NCBI GenBank assembly: GCA_910575075.1
Contig: CAJTCY010000017.1
Location: 1-64,000, forward strand
Direction of reading: 5' to 3'
From: Lachnospiraceae bacterium
Lineage (GTDB): Bacteria > Bacillota > Clostridia > Lachnospirales > Lachnospiraceae
Length of the DNA stretch: 64,000 nt
Under the pieces are notes generated by a model, which ran no database searches, was not told the origin of the DNA, and saw only the letters and a program-made list of their open reading frames with translations. Positions within the stretch are counted from its first letter, which is position 1, and each line of letters starts with the position of its first letter. Of the stretch, positions 8,662 through 16,691 are shown piece after piece. Made by a program: the position numbers and the translations under genes.

Positions 8662-8883
8662 TTGAAGGTGGAGGTGAAAGGATGCAAGGTTGTGGGAATG
8701 TGTGTTTTTTGGGCATTGATAAATCATTGGCGGCCTCTCAGGCGGCTATATCACAAAGATAGGCGAAAACCATTCTGGACTTTTACCATAAGTTTTGAAG
8801 AAGCACAGGCTTTCCGCAGGGCGAATGGTGGCTATCTTAGAAAAAATCAATGGGAAGATTTGACCGTTGATGTTTATATCTAA
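8662..8883 (+). pseudogene. fragment of an element-associated small protein
   Basis: The 73-residue frame has a plausible C-terminal part (FWTFTISFEEAQAFRRANGG, then YLRKNQWEDLTVDVYI). The N-terminal third looks out of frame: a neighbouring frame reads GGYITKIGENHSGLL just before it. That suggests a frameshift near 8765. I do not recognise the family; the context is decayed ICE material. Confidence 0.45.
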
Positions 8884-8890
8884 ATAATCA

Positions 8891-8929
8891 TAAGCGTATC
8901 ATTAGAAATAGTGGTACGCTTATTTTTTT
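8891..8929 (+). terminator. rho-independent terminator
   Basis: TAAGCGTA (8891-8898) pairs with TACGCTTA (8915-8922), followed by seven T. It closes the decayed region just before the first promoter of the intact element. Confidence 0.75.
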
Positions 8930-8945
8930 GACCCAATTTGCAGCT

Positions 8946-8974
8946 TTGAACATTCTGCTATCCGTCTATATAAT
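8946..8974 (+). promoter_or_regulatory. sigma-A promoter
   Basis: TTGAAC (8946-8951), 17-base spacer, TATAAT (8969-8974). The first downstream start codon is at 9001. Probably drives the two small left-end genes. Confidence 0.75.
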
Positions 8975-9000
8975 GAAATCAAAAAAGGTTGGTGTTGATT

Positions 9001-9198
9001 ATGAGAGAAAAGAAAAATCATTTATATGTGGATAGTGAGGAACGGAGTATTTTGTTACATAGCCTTGTGGAATTGAAGAATCAGCTCATACAGCAGGGCA
9101 GATATACAGATTGCGTTGACGAACTTATTTTTAAGGTTATCCATGCACCTATTAAAAAATTAAGAGTAGAACTGGCAGGGGGAAGTGATGTACGATAA
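9001..9198 (+). CDS. small ICE protein, paralogue of the 33923 product
   Basis: The protein has 65 residues, charged and probably helical. It shares spacing and residues with the protein at 33923: an opening of basic residues, then LHSLVELKNQLIQQGRYTDC and VDELIFKVIHAPIKK, against VDELISRVAFAPTKK. Function is unknown. The ATG at 9001 was preferred; a TTG at 8989 is also in frame. It overlaps the next gene by 11 bases. Confidence 0.65.
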   Translation: MREKKNHLYVDSEERSILLHSLVELKNQLIQQGRYTDCVDELIFKVIHAPIKKLRVELAGGSDVR

Positions 9199-9523
9199 GG
9201 ATTTTAAAGAACTGGTGAAGATAGCAGTAGAGAAATTAAAAGACGAATCTGTATTGAAACTGTTACAGACTGATGCCAGTTATCAAAAAGATAGTAAGGA
9301 CGAGGGATATGCGGAGGATGCTTTTAACCAGCTTGATTTGACGGAGGAACAGAGGGAAGTTTGTCAACATCTTATAGATTGCAGGGAAAAGCAGGATTTT
9401 GAATACGGAACTCATGCGTATATTGCAGGGCTGATGGATGCGTTTCATATTATGGCGGTATTGTTCCCAGAAAAATGGGATACAGAGAGAATAAGGGAAG
9501 CCATATCATGTAAGAGCAGATAA
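9188..9523 (+). CDS. conserved ICE protein of unknown function (DUF6809-like)
   Basis: The protein has 111 residues, acidic and mostly helical, with no signal peptide or membrane segment. A KLLQTD segment is followed by a DLTEEQREVCQHLIDCREKQ core and THAYIAGLMDAFHIMAVLFP. From memory this resembles DUF6809 proteins found at the left side of Tn1549-like elements; that name should be verified. GGGGGAAG precedes the ATG at 9188, and a GTG at 9185 is also possible. Translation is probably coupled to the 9001 gene. Confidence 0.7.
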   Translation: MYDKDFKELVKIAVEKLKDESVLKLLQTDASYQKDSKDEGYAEDAFNQLDLTEEQREVCQHLIDCREKQDFEYGTHAYIAGLMDAFHIMAVLFPEKWDTERIREAISCKSR

Positions 9524-9550
9524 GGCAGAGAATAAAACAGAATAGATTTT

Positions 9551-9599
9551 TACATAGCCGATTGGTGTAGTTTTACGAAACAGCCAGTCGGCTTTTTTT
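9551..9599 (+). promoter_or_regulatory. TACATAG stem-loop element, copy 2 (terminator-like)
   Basis: TACATAG (9551-9557) leads into the stem AGCCGATTGG (9556-9565) with CCAGTCGGCT (9584-9593), followed by T's to 9599. The T-run makes it a credible terminator or attenuator between the left-end genes and parA. Confidence 0.7.
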
Positions 9600-9615
9600 A
9601 TTGCCATAAATCCTT

Positions 9616-9642
9616 TACATAGCCACCTTGACAAAGTGGCTA
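9616..9642 (+). promoter_or_regulatory. TACATAG stem-loop element, copy 3 (parA leader)
   Basis: TACATAG (9616-9622) overlaps the stem TAGCCAC (9620-9626) with GTGGCTA (9636-9642). There is no T-run. The parA ribosome-binding site AAAGGAGG follows 11 bases later. It is arranged in tandem with copy 2. Confidence 0.65.
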
Positions 9643-9669
9643 AATCTATGCGAAAGGAGGACGCACCCT

Positions 9670-10497
9670 ATGTCAAATTGCAAAGTAATCGCTTTAACCA
9701 ACCAGAAAGGCGGCGTTGGCAAGACCACCACGGCGGTCAATCTGGGCGTGGCTCTGGCACAGCAGGGCAAAAAAGTCCTGCTTATTGATGCCGATGCACA
9801 GGCAAATTTAACCATGTCGCTCGGTTACAGCAGACCAGACGACCTGCCCGACACGCTCTCCACTATCATGCAGGATATCATTGACGATAACCCCGTCGAT
9901 GTTTCCAGAAGCATCCTGCACCATGACGAGGGCGTTGACCTGCTCCCGTCCAACATTGAACTGTCGGGACTGGAAGTAAGGCTGATTAACGCCATAAGCC
10001 GTGAAAGCGTACTGAAAACCTGCATCAATGAAGTGAAAAAGAATTATGATACAGTCCTCGTGGATTGTATGCCGAGCTTGGGGATGCTGACAATCAACGC
10101 TCTTGCGGCTGCTGACAGCGTAGTTATCCCGACACAGCCCCATTATCTTTCCGCCAAAGGCTTAGAGCTGTTGCTTCGCTCCGTGTCTAAGGTCAAACGG
10201 CAAATCAACCCGCACCTGCGGATTGACGGCATCCTTATGACGATGGTAATGCCACGCACGAACATCTCTAAGGAAATTACGGCAACGGTTAAGAGTGCCT
10301 ATGGGCAGAGAATCAAGGTATTTGACACGCAGATACCCCACTCCATCCGTGCCGTGGAAGCCACAGCAGAGGGAAAGAGCATTTTTGCCTACGACAAAGG
10401 CGGCAAGGTAGCCGCCGCATACGAGCAGTTCGGAAAGGAGGTGGCGGAGCTTGGCGAAAAGCAGAGGAAGCAAAATCGAACTGACCGCATACGATGA
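9670..10497 (+). CDS. parA: ParA-family partition ATPase
   Basis: The protein has 275 residues, typical for Soj/ParA. A deviant Walker A motif (QKGGVGKTTTAVNLG) lies at residues ~12-26, LLIDADAQANLT is the A' motif, and VLVDCMPSLGML is Walker B. It should bind DNA non-specifically as an ATP dimer and move ParB-bound DNA. In an ICE it probably keeps the excised circle from being lost. AAAGGAGG precedes the ATG at 9670; the frame is open further upstream but has no better start. It overlaps parB by 47 bases, so the two are coupled. Confidence 0.93.
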   Translation: MSNCKVIALTNQKGGVGKTTTAVNLGVALAQQGKKVLLIDADAQANLTMSLGYSRPDDLPDTLSTIMQDIIDDNPVDVSRSILHHDEGVDLLPSNIELSGLEVRLINAISRESVLKTCINEVKKNYDTVLVDCMPSLGMLTINALAAADSVVIPTQPHYLSAKGLELLLRSVSKVKRQINPHLRIDGILMTMVMPRTNISKEITATVKSAYGQRIKVFDTQIPHSIRAVEATAEGKSIFAYDKGGKVAAAYEQFGKEVAELGEKQRKQNRTDRIR

Positions 10498-11386
10498 CCT
10501 TTTTGAAACGGACGAGAGCCGTGCGGAAGCGAATCTAAGCAAGATAAGGGAAATCCCGATTGCGGAGATTGACGAGTTTCCAGACCACCCGTTCAAGGTC
10601 TTGATGGACGAGGATATGGAGCAGCTTGTAGACAGCGTAAGGCGGAGTGGCGTGATGACCCCTGCCACAGTCCGCCAAAAAGAGGACGGGCGGTATGAGC
10701 TTATCAGCGGTCACAGACGGAAAAAGGCTTGTGAGCTTGCGGGGCTTGAAACGCTCAAATGCGAGGTTAAGGAGCTGACCCGTGACGAAGCGATTATTGT
10801 CATGGTTGAGAGTAATCTCCAAAGAACGACCATCTTGCCGAGTGAAAAAGCCTTTGCGTATAAGATGCGACTTGAAGCGATGAAACGGCAGGGTGAACGT
10901 ACAGATTTAACTTCTGCACCACTGGTGCAGAAGTTGACGAGCCGAGAAAAGATAGCGGCAAAAACTGATGATAGTCACGAGCAGGTACGCCGCTTTATCC
11001 GTCTAACGGAGCTTGTACCCGAAATCCTGCAAATGGTAGATGAACACCAGATTGCTTTCCGCCCTGCGGTGGAAATTTCCTATCTTTCCGAGGAACAGCA
11101 ATACACCCTGCTTGAAGCGATGGGCTACAACGATGCCACGCCCTCTCTTGCACAGGCTATCAAGATGAAAAAGTTCATGCAGGAGGGAAAACTCACGGAT
11201 GAGGTTATCCAGAGCATCATGCAGGAGGAAAAACCGAACCAGAAAGAGAAGCCCGCTTTTAAGGACGAGCGGATAACCAAGCTCATACCGAAATCCATTC
11301 CCAGAGGGCAGGAAACGGATTTTGTCGTAAAGGCGTTGGAGTTTTACAACCGCCACTTGCAGCGGAACAAGGCTCACGAGAGGTAA
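10451..11386 (+). CDS. parB: ParB-family partition protein
   Basis: The protein has 311 residues. The N-terminal ParB/sulfiredoxin-like domain (residues ~33-120) contains ELISGHRRKKACELAG, the CTP/phosphate-binding region, and VESNLQRTTILPSEKAFAYK. A helix-turn-helix follows (REKIAAKTDDSHEQVRRFIR), then a C-terminal linker and helical end. The TTG start at 10451 is supported by AAAGGAGG 8-9 bases upstream, inside parA. A 27-base palindrome lies within the coding sequence at 10909-10935 and is a candidate binding site. Confidence 0.9.
   Translation: MAKSRGSKIELTAYDDLFETDESRAEANLSKIREIPIAEIDEFPDHPFKVLMDEDMEQLVDSVRRSGVMTPATVRQKEDGRYELISGHRRKKACELAGLETLKCEVKELTRDEAIIVMVESNLQRTTILPSEKAFAYKMRLEAMKRQGERTDLTSAPLVQKLTSREKIAAKTDDSHEQVRRFIRLTELVPEILQMVDEHQIAFRPAVEISYLSEEQQYTLLEAMGYNDATPSLAQAIKMKKFMQEGKLTDEVIQSIMQEEKPNQKEKPAFKDERITKLIPKSIPRGQETDFVVKALEFYNRHLQRNKAHER
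10909..10935. repeat. 27-base perfect palindrome inside parB (candidate parS)
   Basis: AACTTCTGCACCA (10909-10921), one spacer base, TGGTGCAGAAGTT (10923-10935). All 13 arm positions match. It does not resemble the chromosomal parS consensus, but a palindrome next to or inside par genes is the expected form of a partition site. Confidence 0.6.
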
Positions 11387-11530
11387 AACGGGCAAAATAG
11401 GGATTTGGGCATGGAACGCCGAGGGAGAAGTCCGCCCTTTGGGGGATAGCAAATTTTTTTGAACCTCCCCCTCTCCACACCTCTCCCCCTAGATACTGCC
11501 AGTAACTATCCGAGAAAAGAAATATTAAAA

Positions 11531-11557
11531 GCTGTCCACATGGGCGGCTTTTTTTCT
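11531..11557 (+). terminator. terminator after parAB
   Basis: AGCTGTCC (11531-11538) pairs with GGGCGGCT (11543-11550) using G-T pairs, followed by seven T. It lies 46 bases before the adhesin start codon, so it could also act as an attenuator of that gene. Confidence 0.65.
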
Positions 11558-11602
11558 GCCAGAAAGTCAACTATCAACATGAGAACGAACAGGAGGTAAT
11601 GA

Positions 11603-14600
11603 ATGAAGATTCGTAAATTATTTCAAAGGGCTGCGGCGTTTGCCCTTGCTGCGGTCACGGCATTATCCGCCGTCCCTGCCACGACAGCGTTTGCAGCAGG
11701 CGACATCGGCACGATTAGCTTTACCCACACCTACGACGGCGCAGGGAACGCAATCAGATATAATTCCAGTGCGAACATCGGCGGTCATACCGCAGGCGGC
11801 ACGGGTGAATATAAGTACCGCATGTATGTGGACGGGGAAACGGCGTTCTGCCTTCAGCCGGGCGTACCCTTAAAAACGGGCAACACGCTGGCAAAGGCAT
11901 CTTCCAACACATGGAACGCCCTCTCCGCAGACCAGAAAAAGGCGGTGGGGCTTGCCCTGCTCTACGGCTATCAGGGCAACAGCGGGAATCTGTCTGGGAG
12001 CGACGATGAGAAATGGCTTGCCACGCAGACACTTGTATGGGAGTTCGTCGTGGGATGCAGACAGGCAGCAAGCCCTTACAGCCAGACAAGCACGACCGTT
12101 TACAGCCTGCACTTTGGCTCGAATTATGCAAACAGCGGGGCAAGGACGGCTTATGACCAGATTGTGTCATTCATGACAAGGCACAGCACGATTCCGAGTT
12201 TTATGTCGGCGGGCAAAAAGGATATTACAAAGGAGCTTGCCTATAAGGATGGGAAGTACAGCTTGACGCTGACTGATAAAAATAATTCCCTCTCTGAGTA
12301 TTCCTTTACCAGCTCCGACAGCAGCGTGAAAGTGTCCAAGTCTGGGAACAAGCTCACCATCACGTCAAAAAAGGCGATTGACGGCAAGGCGAGGATTACC
12401 GCTACAAGGAATAACACGCCGACCGTCAGCAGTGGTGCGAAGATGATTGCCTACGGCGACCCCAACTTGCAGGATGTTATCACGGGCGTGGAAAACGTGG
12501 ACACCATGACGGCGTATATCAACGTGGAAACGCCGACAGGAACGGTTGCACTGAAAAAGACTTCCGAGGACGGCGTTGTCGGTGGGATTTCCTTTACCAT
12601 CAAGGGCGACGGCTTCAACAAAACCGTAAAAACAGATAAAGATGGCAATATCACGGTGGAGGGCTTATTCCCTGGCACTTACACCGTCACGGAGCAGTCG
12701 ATTGACCGTTATGAGCCGCAGAAAACCCAGACCTTGACGATTATCGGCGGGAAAACCTCTACGGTCACGTTCAGCAATACCTTGAAGCGTGGAAGCCTTG
12801 AGGTTGTGAAAACATCCGAGGACAATCTTGTGGAGGGCGTGAAGTTCCACCTTTACGGTACGTCTTTAAGCGGGCTTGCAGTAGATGAATATGCCGTTAC
12901 CAATGCAAAGGGCGTTGCGAAGTTTGAAAATGTGCTTATCAGTGGCAGCACGCCGTACACCCTTGAGGAAGTGGACACGGCAATCCGTTATGTCGTACCT
13001 GCATCCCAGACTGCCCCGATTGAGTGGAAAAAGGTCACGAAACGCAGCTTTACCAACATCTTGAAGAAATTCAATGTCACGGTATTAAAGACCGATGTGG
13101 AAACGGGAAAGAAGCCGCAGGGCGACGCCACCCTTGCAGGTGCGGTTTACGGCATCTATAAGGGCGAGGAACTGGTTGACACTTACACCACCGATGAAAA
13201 CGGGCAGTTCACAACGAAATATTATATCTGCGGGAATGATTGGAGCGTCCGTGAGATTACCCCGTCCGAGGGCTATCTCTTAGACACGACCGTACACCAT
13301 GTAGGCGCAGAGCCAGAGCTTTACACCGTGGAATATAATTCTATCAAGAACGACGTAAACGAGCAGGTTATCAAAGGCAATATTGCCATCATCAAGCACA
13401 CCGACAACGGCGAAACCCAGATTGAAACGCCAGAGGAGGGGGCTGTCTTTGAAGTATATTTAAAATCCGCAGGCAGCTTTGATGCGGCAGAGGAAGCCGA
13501 GCGTGACACGCTTATCTGCGATGAGAACGGCTTTGCCCAGACAAAGGATATGCCGTATGGCATCTATACCGTACACCAGACTTCTGGATGGGACGGTCGG
13601 GAGCTGATGAAAGATTTTGACGTATTCATCTGCAAGGACAGCCAGACTTACCGCTACCTTATCAACAACGCCAATTTTGAGAGCTATATCAAGATTGTGA
13701 AAAAGGATATAGAAACGGGCAAGGCTATCCCGTATGCGGGCGCAGGCTTCCAGATTTACGACCCAGAGGGAAACCTTGTAACAATGAAATTCACTTATCC
13801 CGAAGTGACGGAGATTGACACGTTCTACACGACAGCGGACGGCGGGCTTATCACGCCGCAGACTTTGGAATACGGCAAGGGATATTCCCTCGTTGAAGTG
13901 CAAGCCCCATACGGCTATGTCCTCGACTCCGAGCCAGTCTATTTTGACGTGGAGCAGGAAAACTCCGAGGAGGAAAGCGGCATCACTATTATAAAGGTGG
14001 AACGCTCCAACGTGGCGCAGAAAGGGAAAATCACGGTAGGAAAATCTGGCGAGGTATTCAGCAGGGTATCGGGAAACAAGGGGCTGTACCAGCCGATTTT
14101 TGCCGTGGATAATTTAGAGGGTGCAGTTTACGAGATTACCGCAGCCGAGGACATCATCACGACAGACGGCACGGTCAGAGCCGAGAAAGGCGAGGTCGTG
14201 GACACGCTTACCACAGGGGAAGATGGAACGGCGGAATCAAAAGAGCTTTATCTCGGAAAGTATGAGGTAAGGGAAGTGACCGCCCCGTATGGAATGGTGC
14301 TGAATGATGAAGCCCATGCCGTGGAGCTTGTGTATGCGGGGCAGGAAATCGAAGTGACGGAAACAGGCACGGAATTTTACAATGAGCGTCAGCGTGTGGA
14401 AATCGACCTCAATAAAACCCTTGAGATAGACGAGGCATACGGCGTGGGCAATAACGGCGAAATCAAAGACGTTACGTTCGGTCTGTATGCCGCCGAGGAA
14501 CTGACCGCAGCCGACGGTTCTGTTATCCCTGCTGACGGATTGATTGAAGTCATCTTCCTTGACGAGAACGGTCACGGAAAGGCAATCAGCGACCTGCCGA

Positions 14601-15751
14601 TGGGCAGCTATTATGTGCAGGAAATCAGCACAAACGCCGCCTACCTTGTCAGCAACGAGAAATACCCTGTTGACTTCGAGTATGCAGGGCAGGAAACAGC
14701 CGTTGTGAATATCATGGCAAATGAGGGTGAAGCCATTGAAAACGAACTGATTTACGGCTCTGTCAGCGGCAGGAAATCCAACGAGGACGGCGAAGATTTA
14801 GGCGGTGCGTTAATCGGCATCTTTAAGACAGGCACAACAGAATATACAAAGGAAAATGCAATCGCAACTGCCACATCTGAAGATGACGGCAGTTTTTCTT
14901 TTGGGGAAGTTCCGTATGGCACATGGACAATCCGTGAAATCGAAAGCCCGAAAGGATATGTACTCTCCGAGGAAAAAATCAGTGTGACAATCAGCGGGGT
15001 TGACGAAGTTGTGGAGATTGAGCTTGTCAATTACTTCATTACGGGAAATATTGCTCTGACTAAGGTAGACAAGGACTATCCCGACAACAAGCTCACAGGT
15101 GCGGTATTTGAAATTTACTCGGATACAAACGAAGATGGAAAACTGGATAAAAAAGATGAACTTCTCGGCGAGATGGGCGAGGTGGAGAAAGGCGTTTATC
15201 AGATGAACGACCTCAGATACGGCAAGTATATTGTCCGTGAGAAAGCCGCCCCGACAGGCTTTGTGCTTGATGAGAACGTCTATCCCGTATCCATCGAGGA
15301 AAACGGCAAGACCTACAACGTGGAAAATGAAGCAGGCAAAGGATTTTTAAATGAAGCACAGAAAGGAAGCCTTAAAATCGTCAAGACTTCCTCTGACGGA
15401 AAAGTGGAGGGCTTCTCTTTCCGAGTGATTGGCAAAGATTACGACCAGACATTCAAGACCGATAAAAACGGTGAAATCGCCATTCACGGCTTGCGTATCG
15501 GCGAGTACACCGTGTCCGAGGTCAGCGACAAGGCATCCTCTGGCTATATCCTGCCCGCCGACCAGAAAGTGACCATCAAGACGGATGAAACGGCAACCGT
15601 AACCATGCACAACGAGCTGCGTGACACCCCGAAAACGGGCGACGATTTTAACCTCGGCTTGTGGGTGAGCCTTGCGGCGGCATTTACAGTCGGTGCGGGA
15701 ATCTTCGGATTTGCAGGATACCAGTGCGGGAGAAAGAAAAAGGAGGACTAA
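11603..15751 (+). CDS. SpaA-type LPXTG-like surface adhesin with a thioester domain
   Basis: The protein has 1,382 residues. A signal peptide (residues ~1-32, ending TAFAA) is followed by a thioester-domain signature. AFCLQPG carries Cys83 and TQTLVWEF carries Gln142, the pair that forms a Cys-Gln thioester in streptococcal TED adhesins. Next come about ten SpaA/Cna-B-like beta domains with recurring G-E/P-Y-x-V-E/T-E segments (LFPGTYTVTEQ, LPMGSYYVQE, VPYGTWTIRE, LRIGEYTVSE). The end is DTPKTGDD, a hydrophobic segment and GRKKKED, a sortase sorting signal; class B sortases of clostridia accept PxTG-type motifs and one is encoded at 40791. It should be wall-anchored and may link cells covalently during mating. 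GGAGGT precedes the ATG. Confidence 0.9.
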   Translation: MKIRKLFQRAAAFALAAVTALSAVPATTAFAAGDIGTISFTHTYDGAGNAIRYNSSANIGGHTAGGTGEYKYRMYVDGETAFCLQPGVPLKTGNTLAKASSNTWNALSADQKKAVGLALLYGYQGNSGNLSGSDDEKWLATQTLVWEFVVGCRQAASPYSQTSTTVYSLHFGSNYANSGARTAYDQIVSFMTRHSTIPSFMSAGKKDITKELAYKDGKYSLTLTDKNNSLSEYSFTSSDSSVKVSKSGNKLTITSKKAIDGKARITATRNNTPTVSSGAKMIAYGDPNLQDVITGVENVDTMTAYINVETPTGTVALKKTSEDGVVGGISFTIKGDGFNKTVKTDKDGNITVEGLFPGTYTVTEQSIDRYEPQKTQTLTIIGGKTSTVTFSNTLKRGSLEVVKTSEDNLVEGVKFHLYGTSLSGLAVDEYAVTNAKGVAKFENVLISGSTPYTLEEVDTAIRYVVPASQTAPIEWKKVTKRSFTNILKKFNVTVLKTDVETGKKPQGDATLAGAVYGIYKGEELVDTYTTDENGQFTTKYYICGNDWSVREITPSEGYLLDTTVHHVGAEPELYTVEYNSIKNDVNEQVIKGNIAIIKHTDNGETQIETPEEGAVFEVYLKSAGSFDAAEEAERDTLICDENGFAQTKDMPYGIYTVHQTSGWDGRELMKDFDVFICKDSQTYRYLINNANFESYIKIVKKDIETGKAIPYAGAGFQIYDPEGNLVTMKFTYPEVTEIDTFYTTADGGLITPQTLEYGKGYSLVEVQAPYGYVLDSEPVYFDVEQENSEEESGITIIKVERSNVAQKGKITVGKSGEVFSRVSGNKGLYQPIFAVDNLEGAVYEITAAEDIITTDGTVRAEKGEVVDTLTTGEDGTAESKELYLGKYEVREVTAPYGMVLNDEAHAVELVYAGQEIEVTETGTEFYNERQRVEIDLNKTLEIDEAYGVGNNGEIKDVTFGLYAAEELTAADGSVIPADGLIEVIFLDENGHGKAISDLPMGSYYVQEISTNAAYLVSNEKYPVDFEYAGQETAVVNIMANEGEAIENELIYGSVSGRKSNEDGEDLGGALIGIFKTGTTEYTKENAIATATSEDDGSFSFGEVPYGTWTIREIESPKGYVLSEEKISVTISGVDEVVEIELVNYFITGNIALTKVDKDYPDNKLTGAVFEIYSDTNEDGKLDKKDELLGEMGEVEKGVYQMNDLRYGKYIVREKAAPTGFVLDENVYPVSIEENGKTYNVENEAGKGFLNEAQKGSLKIVKTSSDGKVEGFSFRVIGKDYDQTFKTDKNGEIAIHGLRIGEYTVSEVSDKASSGYILPADQKVTIKTDETATVTMHNELRDTPKTGDDFNLGLWVSLAAAFTVGAGIFGFAGYQCGRKKKED

Positions 15752-15756
15752 GCAGG

Positions 15757-15840
15757 ATGAGAGGAAAAACCATCATCGCTATTGTGCTTGTGGCGTTTAT
15801 CGGCGGTGCGGCTGCGTGGCTGCATATCCGCAGGAAATAA
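15757..15840 (+). CDS. 27-residue single-pass membrane peptide
   Basis: AAAGGAGGA precedes an ATG reading MRGKTIIAIVLVAFIGGAAA and then WLHIRRK. That is one hydrophobic helix with positive charges on both ends. It starts 6 bases after the adhesin stop, so it is probably co-translated. It may assist adhesin export or anchoring (inference); no family is recognised. Confidence 0.6.
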   Translation: MRGKTIIAIVLVAFIGGAAAWLHIRRK

Positions 15841-15914
15841 GTTGAGAAATATTTTACTGATGTGGATTGGGGCGGTTGAAAGATACCGCCCTCTTTCCAT
15901 GTATGGAGGTAGAT

Positions 15915-16220
15915 ATGGAAAATCTGAAAACCATAGAGGGGAAAGTGAAGTCTGTCCTGCAAGAGAATAAGGACGCCAGAAATGACGACATGGTGCTGTA
16001 CCTTGCCCTCTGTAACCTTTATCTGAAAGATGCGGGGGCTATGCCGCTTGCCCAGATACTTTTGAACCATAAGGAGCTTGGCTTGCCGAGCTTTGAGAGC
16101 GTGGGCAGGACACGCCGCAAATTGCAGGAGAAATGCCCAGAGCTTTTAGGGAACGTGCGGATGCAGAAAATCAGAGCTAAAGGGGAAAAGGCATACCGCA
16201 GATATGCCAAAGAATCTTGA
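15915..16220 (+). CDS. conserved ICE protein of unknown function
   Basis: The protein has 101 residues, soluble and helical. The sequence MENLKTIEGKVKSVLQENKD is followed by LYLALCNLYLKDAGAMPLAQ and a basic C-terminus (GRTRRKLQEKCPELLG). The pattern recalls helix-turn-helix proteins of phage and ICE origin, but no motif is decisive. GGAGGT lies 4 bases before the ATG at 15915; an upstream in-frame start at 15867 lacks a site. Confidence 0.65.
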   Translation: MENLKTIEGKVKSVLQENKDARNDDMVLYLALCNLYLKDAGAMPLAQILLNHKELGLPSFESVGRTRRKLQEKCPELLGNVRMQKIRAKGEKAYRRYAKES

Positions 16221-16255
16221 AGTGAATAAAAAATTTAAAGAGAGGAGGAACGCCT

Positions 16256-16531
16256 ATGGACGGTGGAACACGCTCCAATCAGGGCTATGAAATCATAGAG
16301 AGCTGCACTATCGGGAACACGGAGCTTGTCATCGGGCATCACCCGAAAGCCCCGAACCCTTATGTATGCTGGTACTGCAAGGGCGGCGACAACTATTATT
16401 GGGGCTGCTACTGCAATACCCTTGAAGCGGCAAGGGAAAAGCTGAACGAACGCTACCAGTCGGAGTGCCAGATGCCGTACAATCAACAGCACGATAAAAA
16501 GGCGAAGCAGCACGATGGGCGTGAGCGGTAG
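16256..16531 (+). CDS. small ICE protein of unknown function
   Basis: The protein has 91 residues, with a Cys/Trp/Tyr-rich middle (YVCWYCKGGDNYYWGCYCNT) and a polar, basic C-terminus. The four cysteines could bind a metal, but spacing does not match a standard ribbon. GAGAGGAGGAA precedes the ATG. It overlaps the next small gene by 17 bases. Confidence 0.6.
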   Translation: MDGGTRSNQGYEIIESCTIGNTELVIGHHPKAPNPYVCWYCKGGDNYYWGCYCNTLEAAREKLNERYQSECQMPYNQQHDKKAKQHDGRER

Positions 16532-16691
16532 CACGGGAAACAATGAAAATAACAAGAAATATGACTGCACGGACTGTCCTTACCCCCGATATAAGGACAG
16601 CCGTGTTATCTTCTGCGACGTCTGCATCCGAAAGATTTTAGACTGGCAGAGAGAAAAAAAGCAAAGAAAGGAGAAGCCAGATGGAGAATGA
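16515..16691 (+). CDS. 58-residue zinc-ribbon-like protein
   Basis: An ATG inside the end of the previous gene opens a frame with KYDCTDCPYPRYKDSR followed by VIFCDVCIRK. The two CxxC pairs 14 residues apart fit a small zinc ribbon. The C-terminus is lysine-rich. It overlaps the next gene by 11 bases, in keeping with the tight packing of this operon. Function unknown. Confidence 0.55.
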   Translation: MGVSGSTGNNENNKKYDCTDCPYPRYKDSRVIFCDVCIRKILDWQREKKQRKEKPDGE

